64,000 nucleotides of DNA from an uncultured Campylobacter sp. (GTDB taxonomy: Bacteria; Campylobacterota; Campylobacteria; Campylobacterales; Campylobacteraceae). The notes beneath the pieces were generated by a model, which worked only from the letters and a program-made list of their open reading frames with translations, made no database searches and was not told the DNA's origin. Of the stretch, positions 1 through 7,993 are shown piece after piece; within the stretch, counting starts at the first letter, position 1; each line of letters starts with the position of its first letter. The stretch lies in assembly GCA_945873855.1 (NCBI GenBank), contig CAMCEN010000002.1:98140-162139 (forward strand), in the 5' to 3' direction. The position numbers and the translations under genes were made by a program.

Positions 1-85
1 TTTTGCCCACAGCTTGGCCAAAAAAGGCTATAGTCTCGCCATCCATAAGTGTGCTATCAAAGTCAAAAACACAAAGCTTAATCAC
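1..85 (-). CDS. serB: Phosphoserine phosphatase, N-terminal part (runs off the left edge)
   Basis: Reading leftward from a GTG start, the first 28 residues contain the HAD-family nucleophile motif DFDSTLMDGE, typical of SerB, which removes phosphate from phosphoserine in the last step of serine synthesis. An in-frame TAA lies directly before the GTG and AAGGA sits about 9 bases upstream, so this start is well supported. The gene begins 10 bases after the cheW stop, probably as the last gene of the chemotaxis operon; the same order serB-cheW-cheA-cheV is known in C. jejuni. Only the first tenth of the protein is visible. Confidence 0.75.
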   Translation of the reverse strand, partial: MIKLCVFDFDSTLMDGETIAFFGQAVGK

Positions 86-94
86 TTAAAATCC

Positions 95-589
95 TTAAAA
101 ATCACGCTTTAAAAGCCCTTCGGCTTTTAGGATAGTAAGGATATTATCATCCCTTTTGCCTATTCCAGCGATCATACCTTTTGCGTGTAGCAAGGTCTCT
201 GGCGGAGTGTCTATCTTGCTTTTTTTCATTCTTATTGCCTCAGTTAAGCGGTCAATCACAAAGCCCGCGACATTATCTTCATATACCATTACTATATAGC
301 GAGTGGTATCTGTCATTTTTGGATTTTGGACGCCAAACATAATGCGCAAGTCTATTAGTGGTGTTACATTTCCACGCATATTAAACACACCCAAAACAAA
401 CTCAGGCACACCAGGTACGCGAGTAAACTCAATAGGCTTTATAATCTCTTTGATATAAAGAATTGGAATCGCGTATTCCTCCTCTCCAACAATAAAGCCT
501 ACTAATTGCTCAACCTCGTCAGGGTCTACTTGGACGGGGTTTGTGATTTGTTGTTTTTGCTTTTGTAAAACTTCGTTTAATTTGTCCAT
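95..589 (-). CDS. cheW: Chemotaxis coupling protein CheW
   Basis: A 164-residue protein that is a single CheW domain (about residues 28-160), recognisable from VGEEEYAIPILYIKEII and the VLGVFNMRGNVTPLIDLR block. CheW links methyl-accepting receptors to the CheA kinase at the inner face of the membrane. Length and motifs are normal. It follows cheA by 9 bases and precedes serB by 9, so it is a middle gene of the cheV-cheA-cheW-serB operon. The first 25 residues are a polar Q/K-rich leader before the domain. Confidence 0.95.
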   Translation of the reverse strand: MDKLNEVLQKQKQQITNPVQVDPDEVEQLVGFIVGEEEYAIPILYIKEIIKPIEFTRVPGVPEFVLGVFNMRGNVTPLIDLRIMFGVQNPKMTDTTRYIVMVYEDNVAGFVIDRLTEAIRMKKSKIDTPPETLLHAKGMIAGIGKRDDNILTILKAEGLLKRDF

Positions 590-598
590 TTTGCTTCC

Positions 599-2983
599 TT
601 ATGGTAGCTTGATGTTCTTGCGAACAACATTTTCTAGGTACTCACCTGAGTATGGTTTTGTGATATACTCAGTCATGCCGACCTCTACGCCTCTTAGGCG
701 GTCACTCTTGCTAGTTCTACTTGTAACAGCAATAAGCGGTAGATTGCGGTATTTAGAATACTTGCGAATCTCACCTGCAAGGGTATAGCCGTCCATTTTT
801 GGCATTTCGATATCGATAAGCACAGCATCAAAGGCATGCTCGCCACTTTTGATGATATTAAGCGCTTCTAGACCATTTGTAGCTTCTATTAGCGTGATAC
901 CAGTTGGTGCTAGAGCCTTGCTGATGATGGTTCTATCCATTTTTGAGTCATCGACAACTAGCACTTTGTAATCAGCTGGGCTTTCTTTTGCTTTTTGTGT
1001 AGCTTCTGCGCTCATGCTTGATTTGATATCTACTTTAACTTCTTTTGCCATATCCATGATAACGCCAACATCTACAATCAGTGTTACTCTACCATCACCA
1101 CGGATTGTACCACCTGCGATACCATCAATATTTGCTAGGTAGCTACCAAGAGATTTGATAACGATTTCTTCTTGTCCTATTAGGTTATCAACGATAATTC
1201 CTAGCTTAGTCTCAGCCACACTGATAACTACTACATAGGTTTGATCGCCACTTTCAAGCACTTGTTTTACGCCAAAAAGGTCGCTTAGACGCACAAGGCT
1301 AAGAACCTCATCTCTTAGACGAAGAACATTTTTGCCCTCGATTGTGTAGATATTATCTACTGGCACACGAACTGTCTCATTAACATTTGCTAGTGGAATA
1401 GCATAGATTTCTTCTTGTGTTCCTACTAGTAGCGATTGAATAATTGCCAAAGTTAGAGGAATCTTTAGTTTTAAAGTAGTTCCTTTGCCAACTTCGCTAT
1501 CAATGTCAATTACACCGTGAAGCTTCTCAACATTTGTTTTAACAACATCCATACCAACGCCACGCCCAGAGATATTCGTAACCTTTGCCGCCATAGAAAA
1601 TCCTGGGCGGAAAATGATAGAATAAATCTCTTTATTGCTCATAGTATCAGCTTCGTTCTCACTAATCAGTCCACGCTCAACAGCCTTGATACGAATAGCA
1701 TCAGCATCAATTCCCTTACCATCATCTATGATTTCAATAACGATGTGGTTACCTTCATTATACGCTTTTAACTCTATGGTTCCTTTTTCTGGCTTGCCAG
1801 CTGCTTTTCTAGTAGCCGGATCTTCTATACCATGGTCGCAAGAGTTGCGGATAATGTGAGTTAGTGGATCGCCGATTTCTTCAACGATTGATTTATCAAG
1901 CTCGGTTTCTTCACCGCTTATAATTAGATCTATTTGTTTGTTTAGATCACGACCTATATCACGTACCACGCGAGGGAATTTATTAAACACCTTTGCGACT
2001 GGCTGCATACGAGTTTTCATCACAGCTAGCTGAACATCAGTTGTAACTAAGCTTAGGCTTGAGACAACTTGGTTTAGCTCTTCTAGGAACTGCTCACCAT
2101 CATAACGCTCTTCAACATCGTTGTAGATAGTTAGCAAGCGGTTTTTGCTAAGAACTAGCTCTCCAACAAGGTTCATTAGATAATCTAGTCTGCCAACCTC
2201 AACACGAATTGTTTGATCAGAAGCATTTGCGCCTGCTTTTGCTGGTGCATTTGCCCCATCACCTGCTGGTTTAGCAGCAGCGGCTGGTTTATCAGCCACA
2301 GGGGCTGCAGGTGCTGCAGGGGCAGCGGCTGGAGCTGTAGCTGGTGCAGCTGGCGTAGCTGGTGTGGCTCCACCGCCACTTCCTTTTGCAGCACGACGCG
2401 CTTCATCTTCTGCTTTACGGACTTTTAGCAGTCTTTCTATCTCAGCATTTACTTCATCTTCACTTAGAGTGTTTGGATCAATGTCATCTGGTATAGCAGA
2501 TGGTGGTATATCAGCAGCGGCTGGCTCAGGTGCTGGTGCTGGCTCAGGCGCGGCAGCTGGCGTGGCAGCTGGCGTGGCACTAGCAGATGATTGACCCTCG
2601 CTAATAGCAGTTAGTTGCAGACAGATTTGAGAAATATCAATGCCTGAGCTTGAGTCGTTGCCGTTATCACGGATACTAACAAGCAGTCCTTTCATCATAT
2701 CTACTGATTTTAGCACCACATCCATTACATCAGCGGTGATTTTTAGCTCGCCGTGGCGTGCTTTGTTTAGCACGTCTTCCATATGGTGAGTAAGCTCAGT
2801 TAGTGTATCAAAGTTTAGAAATGATGAGCTTCCTTTTACGGTGTGCGCAACACGGAAAATTCTGTTTAATAGCTCTAGATCATCTGGATTAGACTCAAGC
2901 TCGACTAGGTCGTGATCGATCTGCTCAATAAGCTCAAAGGACTCAACCAGAAAATCTTCTAATAGTTCTTGCATATCATCCAT
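599..2983 (-). CDS. cheA: Chemotaxis histidine kinase CheA with fused C-terminal receiver domain (CheAY)
   Basis: A 794-residue kinase that phosphorylates CheY and CheV in response to receptor signals. Domains in order: HPt with phospho-histidine H47 in AHTVKGSS; an Ala/Pro-rich linker (about 133-255) with many GCAGCTGG-type repeats; dimerisation helices (about 256-330); HATPase with N-box NSCDHGIED (~381), IDDGKGID (~421) and GRGVGMDVV (~475); a CheW-like regulatory domain (~535-665); and a CheY-type receiver (~672-794) with DDS and phospho-acceptor Asp in DIEMPKMDG. The receiver fusion is characteristic of Campylobacter and Helicobacter CheA. A short gap (11 bases) separates it from cheV. 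The low-complexity linker gives spurious open frames on both strands. Confidence 0.96.
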   Translation of the reverse strand: MDDMQELLEDFLVESFELIEQIDHDLVELESNPDDLELLNRIFRVAHTVKGSSSFLNFDTLTELTHHMEDVLNKARHGELKITADVMDVVLKSVDMMKGLLVSIRDNGNDSSSGIDISQICLQLTAISEGQSSASATPAATPAAAPEPAPAPEPAAADIPPSAIPDDIDPNTLSEDEVNAEIERLLKVRKAEDEARRAAKGSGGGATPATPAAPATAPAAAPAAPAAPVADKPAAAAKPAGDGANAPAKAGANASDQTIRVEVGRLDYLMNLVGELVLSKNRLLTIYNDVEERYDGEQFLEELNQVVSSLSLVTTDVQLAVMKTRMQPVAKVFNKFPRVVRDIGRDLNKQIDLIISGEETELDKSIVEEIGDPLTHIIRNSCDHGIEDPATRKAAGKPEKGTIELKAYNEGNHIVIEIIDDGKGIDADAIRIKAVERGLISENEADTMSNKEIYSIIFRPGFSMAAKVTNISGRGVGMDVVKTNVEKLHGVIDIDSEVGKGTTLKLKIPLTLAIIQSLLVGTQEEIYAIPLANVNETVRVPVDNIYTIEGKNVLRLRDEVLSLVRLSDLFGVKQVLESGDQTYVVVISVAETKLGIIVDNLIGQEEIVIKSLGSYLANIDGIAGGTIRGDGRVTLIVDVGVIMDMAKEVKVDIKSSMSAEATQKAKESPADYKVLVVDDSKMDRTIISKALAPTGITLIEATNGLEALNIIKSGEHAFDAVLIDIEMPKMDGYTLAGEIRKYSKYRNLPLIAVTSRTSKSDRLRGVEVGMTEYITKPYSGEYLENVVRKNIKLP

Positions 2984-2994
2984 CTAGCACCTCC

Positions 2995-3954
2995 TTATTG
3001 TTGTTTGTGATTGTTAATCACGCGCGTAACTTCGTTGTAAAGCTGAGTGGCGTTAAACTTAGTTAGATAGCCCTCGCCACCGACTTGCTTACCTTGTGAT
3101 TCAGAGAATTGATTGCTAATAGATGAGTTAAAGATAATAGGAATATTAGCAAATCTCTTATCTTGCTTGATAACAGAAGCAAAGTGAAAGCCGTCCATTT
3201 GTGGCATTTCAACATCTGAAATGATGATTTTAAGGACATCTGAAAGCTCATCTTTATACATAGCATAAAGGTCGTTTAGTTTTTCGATTCCATCAGAGCC
3301 GTCTTTTGCTTCAAGGACTTTTAAGCCCATTTTGCTAAGAGCGTCTCCTACAAGGTGGCGAGCTGTCATGCTATCATCAAGCACTAAAGCAAAGCCGTCA
3401 ATCTGCTGAAAATCAGCGATATCAATTTCCATCTTAGGCTGATAGATACCAAGTTCTTGAACAATGCTCTCTAGGTCTAAAATCAGCAAAACATCGTCAT
3501 TTTCAATGCGAGTAACACCTGTGATTTTGCTCTTATCCAAGGCACCGCCACCGCCAACACCGCCAGAGAAGTTTGCTGGTTCGATGTTTTTCCAATTAAT
3601 TCGGCGAATTCTCTTTGCTTCATGGACGATAAAGCCGATGTAGATATTTGAAAACTCAGATATAATTACACGAGGCTTTAAAACCATCTGGGCTGGTGCT
3701 TCTATGCCCATCCAGCGAGCAAGGTTAACTACTGGAATCACCACGCCACGAAGGTCAAAAATTCCCTCGATATACTCAGGTGTTCCTGGAAGCTCAGTGA
3801 GGTTTGGCATCTTGATGATTTCTTTTACTTTTGCGACATTTACGCCATAAATGCCCTCGTAGTAACTGTCGCCTTCTTTGCCTTTTTTAAAGATGCGAAA
3901 ATCAACAAGCTCCATCTCACCAGAGCCTGTTTTTAAGACATTATCATCAAACAT
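2995..3954 (-). CDS. cheV: Chemotaxis protein CheV (CheW domain plus receiver)
   Basis: A 319-residue protein with an N-terminal CheW-like coupling domain (about 10-165, including GIFDLRGVVIPVVNLARW) and a C-terminal receiver domain (about 185-315) with DDS and the phospho-acceptor Asp in IISDVEMPQMDG. CheV couples receptors to CheA and its receiver is thought to allow adaptation. A glycine-rich stretch FSGGVGGGGALD around residue 130 is an unusual local insertion. It is the first chemotaxis gene of the operon; its start overlaps the 3' end of the preceding metallophosphatase by 8 bases, so the two are probably co-transcribed. Confidence 0.95.
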   Translation of the reverse strand: MFDDNVLKTGSGEMELVDFRIFKKGKEGDSYYEGIYGVNVAKVKEIIKMPNLTELPGTPEYIEGIFDLRGVVIPVVNLARWMGIEAPAQMVLKPRVIISEFSNIYIGFIVHEAKRIRRINWKNIEPANFSGGVGGGGALDKSKITGVTRIENDDVLLILDLESIVQELGIYQPKMEIDIADFQQIDGFALVLDDSMTARHLVGDALSKMGLKVLEAKDGSDGIEKLNDLYAMYKDELSDVLKIIISDVEMPQMDGFHFASVIKQDKRFANIPIIFNSSISNQFSESQGKQVGGEGYLTKFNATQLYNEVTRVINNHKQQ

Positions 3955-4663
3955 TTAGGCTCCTTTTTAGGATTTGAATTTTATAATCGCGGTATTCTAA
4001 CATAAAAAAACTTCGCTTGCACGCAAAACTAGGTAAATTTATATAAAATTTATTTTTAACCTCAAAGCTCATGCCTTGATGCCAGTGTCCCTCGATGATG
4101 ATATCTGCGCTAAAATTAGCTATTCTTTGCTCTATTTTTTCTTTAAAATTATCAATTTTAAAATCTAGTTTTTTATGCATTTGCGAACGCAAAATATTTT
4201 TTGAGAGTTTTCTAGCACAAAGTTTATCAAAAAAATCTAGAATTCCTAGTAAAAAAGGCTTTCTAAGCAGTGCTAAAGCTCTTTGCGTAAGTGGGGGCAA
4301 AAAAATATCTCCATGAGCGATCTGGACGCTTTTGCCAGCGAATTCTAGTTTTAGCGGCTGAGCCTCTATCGGCACGATTTTCACATTTTTAAAAATATCT
4401 TTTAGATAAAAGTCGTGATTGCCCTCAAAGTAGATTATTTCAGTTTTTAAGGCTAGTTTGTTTATAAGCTTGATTTGCCTAGCAAAAAAGCTAGCAAACT
4501 CGCCCACACCCACGAGTACATCAAACATATCGCCTAGCAAAAAAAGCTGACTAGGCATAGAAATCCTGCCATCATCAAGTGCTTCTAAAAACTCTAAAAA
4601 ATGCGTTTTGTTCGTATTTTCGTGTGCATCGCTTAGAAAAATAGCATCAGTATTTATTTTCAT
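3947..4663 (-). CDS. Metallophosphoesterase, LpxH-like UDP-2,3-diacylglucosamine diphosphatase
   Basis: A 238-residue calcineurin-type phosphatase. Visible metal-ligand blocks are FLSDAHE (D12, H14), LLGDMFDVL, EGNHDFYL and EGHWHQG. In this family LpxH removes UMP from UDP-2,3-diacylglucosamine in lipid A synthesis, and the position directly upstream of cheV matches an LpxH-like gene in C. jejuni. LpxH proper usually has GNRDF where this one has GNHDF, so a related phosphodiesterase is possible. It overlaps cheV by 8 bases. A perfect R1 palindrome lies in the gap before proC, so this gene may start the chemotaxis transcript or be read from proC. Confidence 0.7.
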   Translation of the reverse strand: MKINTDAIFLSDAHENTNKTHFLEFLEALDDGRISMPSQLFLLGDMFDVLVGVGEFASFFARQIKLINKLALKTEIIYFEGNHDFYLKDIFKNVKIVPIEAQPLKLEFAGKSVQIAHGDIFLPPLTQRALALLRKPFLLGILDFFDKLCARKLSKNILRSQMHKKLDFKIDNFKEKIEQRIANFSADIIIEGHWHQGMSFEVKNKFYINLPSFACKRSFFMLEYRDYKIQILKRSLNV

Positions 4664-4685
4664 AGGGAATTCTAGATTTTATTAA

Positions 4686-4701
4686 GGAATTCTAGAATTC
4701 C
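4686..4701. repeat. R1 palindrome between proC and the metallophosphatase gene
   Basis: A perfect GGAATTCTAGAATTCC with outward extension TAAGG/CCTTA, giving a 20-bp palindrome immediately at the proC stop codon. A half copy lies about 15 bases further left. This is the first of about 30 perfect copies in the window and shows the usual position, right at a gene end. Confidence 0.95.
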
Positions 4702-5448
4702 TTAGCCTTTTTGCTTATTTAAACTAGCAGCTACTGCTTCTATAAAAGCTGAGCGAACGCCCTTTTCTTCAAGCTTTGCGATGCCTTCAATAGTCGTGCC
4801 AGCAGGCGAGCAGATGCTTTCTTTTAAAAGTGCTGGATGAGAACCAGCCAGCAAAACCCTAACGCTATCAAATACTCCGCTAACAAGCTCGTTAGCATCC
4901 TTTGCTCTAACCCCACCTCTAATGGCTCCATTTACGAGTGCCTCAGCCACAAGTGCTAAAAAAGCAGGCGCACAACCTGAGATTATCCCAGCTGCGTCAA
5001 ACTCGCTTTTGCTAGCCATTTTTACCGCCTTGCCAAAGCCTGAAATTATCTGGCACAGGCTCTCATCGCCTAAAAACGGCGTTATACTAGCGTTTTTAGC
5101 AGCTGCTAGATTTGGCATACAAATAGCGTAATCTGCTGATTTTACTGCTGATTTTACCGCCTCTAAATCCGTGCGAGCCAGTACGCTAAGCACTTTTTTT
5201 GCCTTGCCACTTAGCTTTTTGGCAACCTCGCCTAAAGCATAAGGTTTAAAGGCTAAAATAATATCCTTGCCCTCTATATCAAAATTTTCTCCATAAAGCT
5301 CGTTTTTTACGCCATCAAGTAGCTCGGGGGATGCGCTAAAATCAATTTTTTCCCTACTTACCAAAACCACGCTAAAGCCGCTGTTTTTTAGCCCATGAGC
5401 CATAGCCTTTGCCATAGCCCCAGAGCCTAAAATATAGATTTTACTCAT
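4702..5448 (-). CDS. proC: Pyrroline-5-carboxylate reductase
   Basis: A 248-residue NADP-dependent enzyme for the last step of proline synthesis. The N-terminal Rossmann motif is ILGSGAMAKAMAHGL, and the C-terminal P5CR signature is SPAGTTIEGIAKLEEKGVRS. Length is slightly short for the family (about 260-275) but both ends are intact. Its first bases overlap the end of the upstream FAH-like gene by 8, so they form a two-gene operon. No regulatory site is visible. Confidence 0.93.
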   Translation of the reverse strand: MSKIYILGSGAMAKAMAHGLKNSGFSVVLVSREKIDFSASPELLDGVKNELYGENFDIEGKDIILAFKPYALGEVAKKLSGKAKKVLSVLARTDLEAVKSAVKSADYAICMPNLAAAKNASITPFLGDESLCQIISGFGKAVKMASKSEFDAAGIISGCAPAFLALVAEALVNGAIRGGVRAKDANELVSGVFDSVRVLLAGSHPALLKESICSPAGTTIEGIAKLEEKGVRSAFIEAVAASLNKQKG

Positions 5449-6253
5449 ATTCTATCCTTTGAATTAAGACTGAAATATCATCGCTAGGGCTGATTTTACC
5501 ATCTTTTGCAAGCTTTTTAATCTGCTCTAGGCTAAATTTTTTGTGATTAAAGGCTATGATATATACTTCATCGCCAGCTTTGAAGTATCTATTTTCCATA
5601 TTTGGCTCGTATCTTGTAGCCCCAAGTGCTAGCAAAATCTGCTTAGGCTTATGCTCTAAAAATACTGCCAAATGCTCCAAAACAGCCTCGTCTTGTTGCG
5701 TATTTAGCGTGATTTTAATCCATTCTAAAAGCTTTTCATAAAAATAGCCGTATTCACTAAGCCTTGCGCACTCGCCATAAGCCAAAAACTCGCCCCCAGA
5801 GCGCAAAAAGCTAGCAAGACTAAAATCATCGCAAATTCCGCCACTGCTAAACTTGTCAATAGCTATTTCATTGCCTGCGCCTCTGCTTGCGCCTGAAAAG
5901 TTCTTTTTGTGCGAGATTTTTGGTGCTTTTACGCCTCGCACGCTAGCGTCATTAAAGCTCATAAAGCTAAGTGGCTTTAAAGAGCAAATGCCCTTTTCAT
6001 CGTAGTTAAGACCCAAGCGCAAGGCGATTTCAGGCTCAGCTTGAACCTTGGCATTTTTAGGGATTTTTAGACGCTCATTATCAAGCGGATAACGCCCCAA
6101 AAAACTAGAATTCCCAGGCACATAAAAAGGAAAAATCCCCTTTGGTGCGCCCTGCTCTCTAATAAGCCCAGCAAAGTCGCTGGCCTCACCTGCTTGTTCT
6201 AAGTGCTGGGCGAAATTGCCAGCTATACCAAAACAGGGAATATTTTTAAACAT
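5441..6253 (-). CDS. Uncharacterised protein with features of the fumarylacetoacetate hydrolase fold
   Basis: A 270-residue protein with no secretion signal. A block SFNDASVRGVK (about residue 100) and a C-terminal ALGATRYEPN with KAGDEVYIIAF resemble the NDVSARD and GTPxGVG/LKPGD blocks of the fumarylacetoacetate hydrolase family; I believe similar Campylobacter proteins carry a DUF label (possibly DUF5718), but I cannot confirm that. The catalytic function is unknown. It overlaps proC by 8 bases, which suggests co-translation but not a shared pathway. Half of an R1 repeat is present in-frame near residue 50 (GNSSF). Confidence 0.6.
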   Translation of the reverse strand: MFKNIPCFGIAGNFAQHLEQAGEASDFAGLIREQGAPKGIFPFYVPGNSSFLGRYPLDNERLKIPKNAKVQAEPEIALRLGLNYDEKGICSLKPLSFMSFNDASVRGVKAPKISHKKNFSGASRGAGNEIAIDKFSSGGICDDFSLASFLRSGGEFLAYGECARLSEYGYFYEKLLEWIKITLNTQQDEAVLEHLAVFLEHKPKQILLALGATRYEPNMENRYFKAGDEVYIIAFNHKKFSLEQIKKLAKDGKISPSDDISVLIQRIEYE

Positions 6254-6434
6254 TTTAATCCTTTATTTTATATTTTAACGGCTTGCAAACGCTTTTAGGG
6301 AATTCTAGAATTCCCTAATTACGGAATTCCTTAAAGAGAATTCCCTAAAACTAGAATTTCTAAACTAAAATTCCTAAAACTAGAATTCCCAAAGAGAATT
6401 CCCTAAACGGCTCTAAAATTACAAGCCGTTTTTG
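6254..6434. repeat. Intergenic R1 repeat cluster plus a U-tailed hairpin
   Basis: Contains a perfect R1 (6299-6314, inside the longer palindrome TTAGGGAATT/AATTCCCTAA) and five GAATTCC half sites spaced 13-16 bases apart up to 6402. At 6405-6431 AAACGGCT and AGCCGTTT form an 8-bp stem with an 11-base loop, followed by T residues to 6433, so on the + strand it resembles a terminator. Both flanking genes are on the minus strand, so its role is unclear. No open frame is present. Confidence 0.85.
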
Positions 6435-6566
6435 GGCGATTCTAGTATCGTGGTGCTAGTGTGCCAAAAGCCTGCGGTGCGTACGGCGTAGGTAGAACAT
6501 GAAGTTCGCCGAGCCGTGCGCATTTCCGCAGGATTTTAGTATAATAGTGCTGCGAGACGAATCGCC
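6435..6566. other. Structured element, copy 1 (conserved ends, variable paired core)
   Basis: The outer arms GGCGATTC (6435-6442) and GAATCGCC (6559-6566) are exact inverse complements. Inside them GTGCTA and TAGTGC can pair with G-U wobbles. The core folds as CCTGCGG/CCGCAGG (6471-6477 with 6526-6532), a 9-bp helix of 6479-6487 with 6513-6521 containing one wobble, and an apical GAAC/GTTC hairpin with loop ATGAA. It starts 2 bases after the hemN stop. A second copy at 42449-42576 shares the ends but not the core sequence. A structured RNA or a palindromic mobile element are both possible; I recognise no known family. Confidence 0.75.
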
Positions 6567-6568
6567 AC

Positions 6569-7927
6569 TCAAACTGTCTTTGAAAAGCTTTGATCATTAC
6601 CTACAAACTTCTTCATATACTCATCAAAGCACATCGCAATATTGCGTATTAGCAAGCTGCCAGTTTCATTTACGCTGATTTTTTCAGGGCTGATCTCTAC
6701 AAACTCGCCCAAAGTGCTTTTTAGTACTTCAAGCTCGCTGCTAAAATGCTTAGCAAAATCCACATTATGCTTAGCCTCTAACGCCCTTATATCAAGCGCA
6801 AAGTTTGCCATAAGGCTCATAATAGCGTCTTTTCTTAGCCTATCTTCGGCGCTTAAAAACACGCCTTTATTATTTGGCAGTTTGTTAGCATCTATTGCAT
6901 TTTCATAGCCATCTAAGTCTTTGAAGTTTTGCGCGTAGTAGTCCTCGCCCTCGCCTATGCTAGTTAGCCCTATGCCGATTAAATCGGCTCCACCTTTTGT
7001 GGTATATCCTTGGAAATTGCGGTGTAAAGTGCCATTTTTAAGTGCACCAAAGAGCTCATCATCAGCCTTTGCATAGTGATCCATGCCTATCATTTTATAG
7101 CCACAGCTTGGTAAATACTCCATAGTGTGTTTTAGGATTTCAAGCTTGATATTTGGCGCAGGCAGTGTGGTCTCATCAAACTTTCTCATTGATTTTTTGA
7201 TCCATGGCACATGAGCGTAATTAAATATAGCAAAGCGGTCAGGATCTAGGCCTACAGCAGTTTCAAGCGTAGTCTTAAAGCTCTCAAAGCTTTGATAAGG
7301 AAGTCCGTAGATAAGATCAGTATTTATACTTTTAATTCCAGCATTTCTAGCGATTTTGATAGCGTTTTGTGTGATTTCGTAAGGCTGAATGCGGTGAATT
7401 TCTTTTTGGACACGCTCATCGAAGTCTTGAATACCAAAGCTAACTCTATTAAAGCCACCATTTTTTAGCACTTCCATGTGGCCCTCTGTAAAAAAGCGTG
7501 GGTCAATCTCACAGCTAATCTCAGCATCGCTTGTGAAATTGCCAAAATGCGCTCTAATTGCCTTTATAATGCGCTCCATTTGCTCTGGGCTATAAAAAGT
7601 AGGTGTGCCGCCGCCAAAGTGCATTTGAACCACTGGTCTAGAAGTATCCAAAACTGAGCAAAGCAAGTCTAACTCACGCTCTAAATACTCTATATACCTT
7701 TCTTTTTTGCCCTCGTTTGTAGTATAGATAACATTACAGCCGCAAAAATAGCACGCCGAGCGGCAAAAAGGCATGTGAAAATATAGCGAAAGCGGCTTTG
7801 TACCAGTCTTTAGGCGCGTAATATAATCATCATAGCTAAAATTCTCGCTAAACTCCAAAGCCGTAGGATAGCTAGTATAGCGTGGTCCTGGCTTTGAGTA
7901 TTTTACAAATGCGTTAAAATCTATCAT
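6569..7927 (-). CDS. hemN: Oxygen-independent coproporphyrinogen III oxidase
   Basis: A 452-residue radical-SAM enzyme that converts coproporphyrinogen III to protoporphyrinogen IX in heme synthesis without oxygen. The cluster motif is CRSACYFCGC, preceded by the typical LYFHMPF and followed by VQMHFGGGTPTF. Full length for HemN, including the C-terminal domain. It fits the neighbouring hemB and the downstream catalase as a heme-related gene, though it is not in one operon with them. A perfect R1 lies about 20 bases upstream of its start and the structured element 1 directly follows its stop. Confidence 0.96.
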   Translation of the reverse strand: MIDFNAFVKYSKPGPRYTSYPTALEFSENFSYDDYITRLKTGTKPLSLYFHMPFCRSACYFCGCNVIYTTNEGKKERYIEYLERELDLLCSVLDTSRPVVQMHFGGGTPTFYSPEQMERIIKAIRAHFGNFTSDAEISCEIDPRFFTEGHMEVLKNGGFNRVSFGIQDFDERVQKEIHRIQPYEITQNAIKIARNAGIKSINTDLIYGLPYQSFESFKTTLETAVGLDPDRFAIFNYAHVPWIKKSMRKFDETTLPAPNIKLEILKHTMEYLPSCGYKMIGMDHYAKADDELFGALKNGTLHRNFQGYTTKGGADLIGIGLTSIGEGEDYYAQNFKDLDGYENAIDANKLPNNKGVFLSAEDRLRKDAIMSLMANFALDIRALEAKHNVDFAKHFSSELEVLKSTLGEFVEISPEKISVNETGSLLIRNIAMCFDEYMKKFVGNDQSFSKTV

Positions 7928-7993
7928 TTTTTATCCTTTTATTTTAGGGAATTCTAGAATTCCAAGCTTAATTTATCTTTAACAATTCTAAAA

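Noticed and set aside
2185..2594. Several frames over the CheA Ala/Pro linker
   Set aside because: Low-complexity shadows of the cheA coding frame on both strands.
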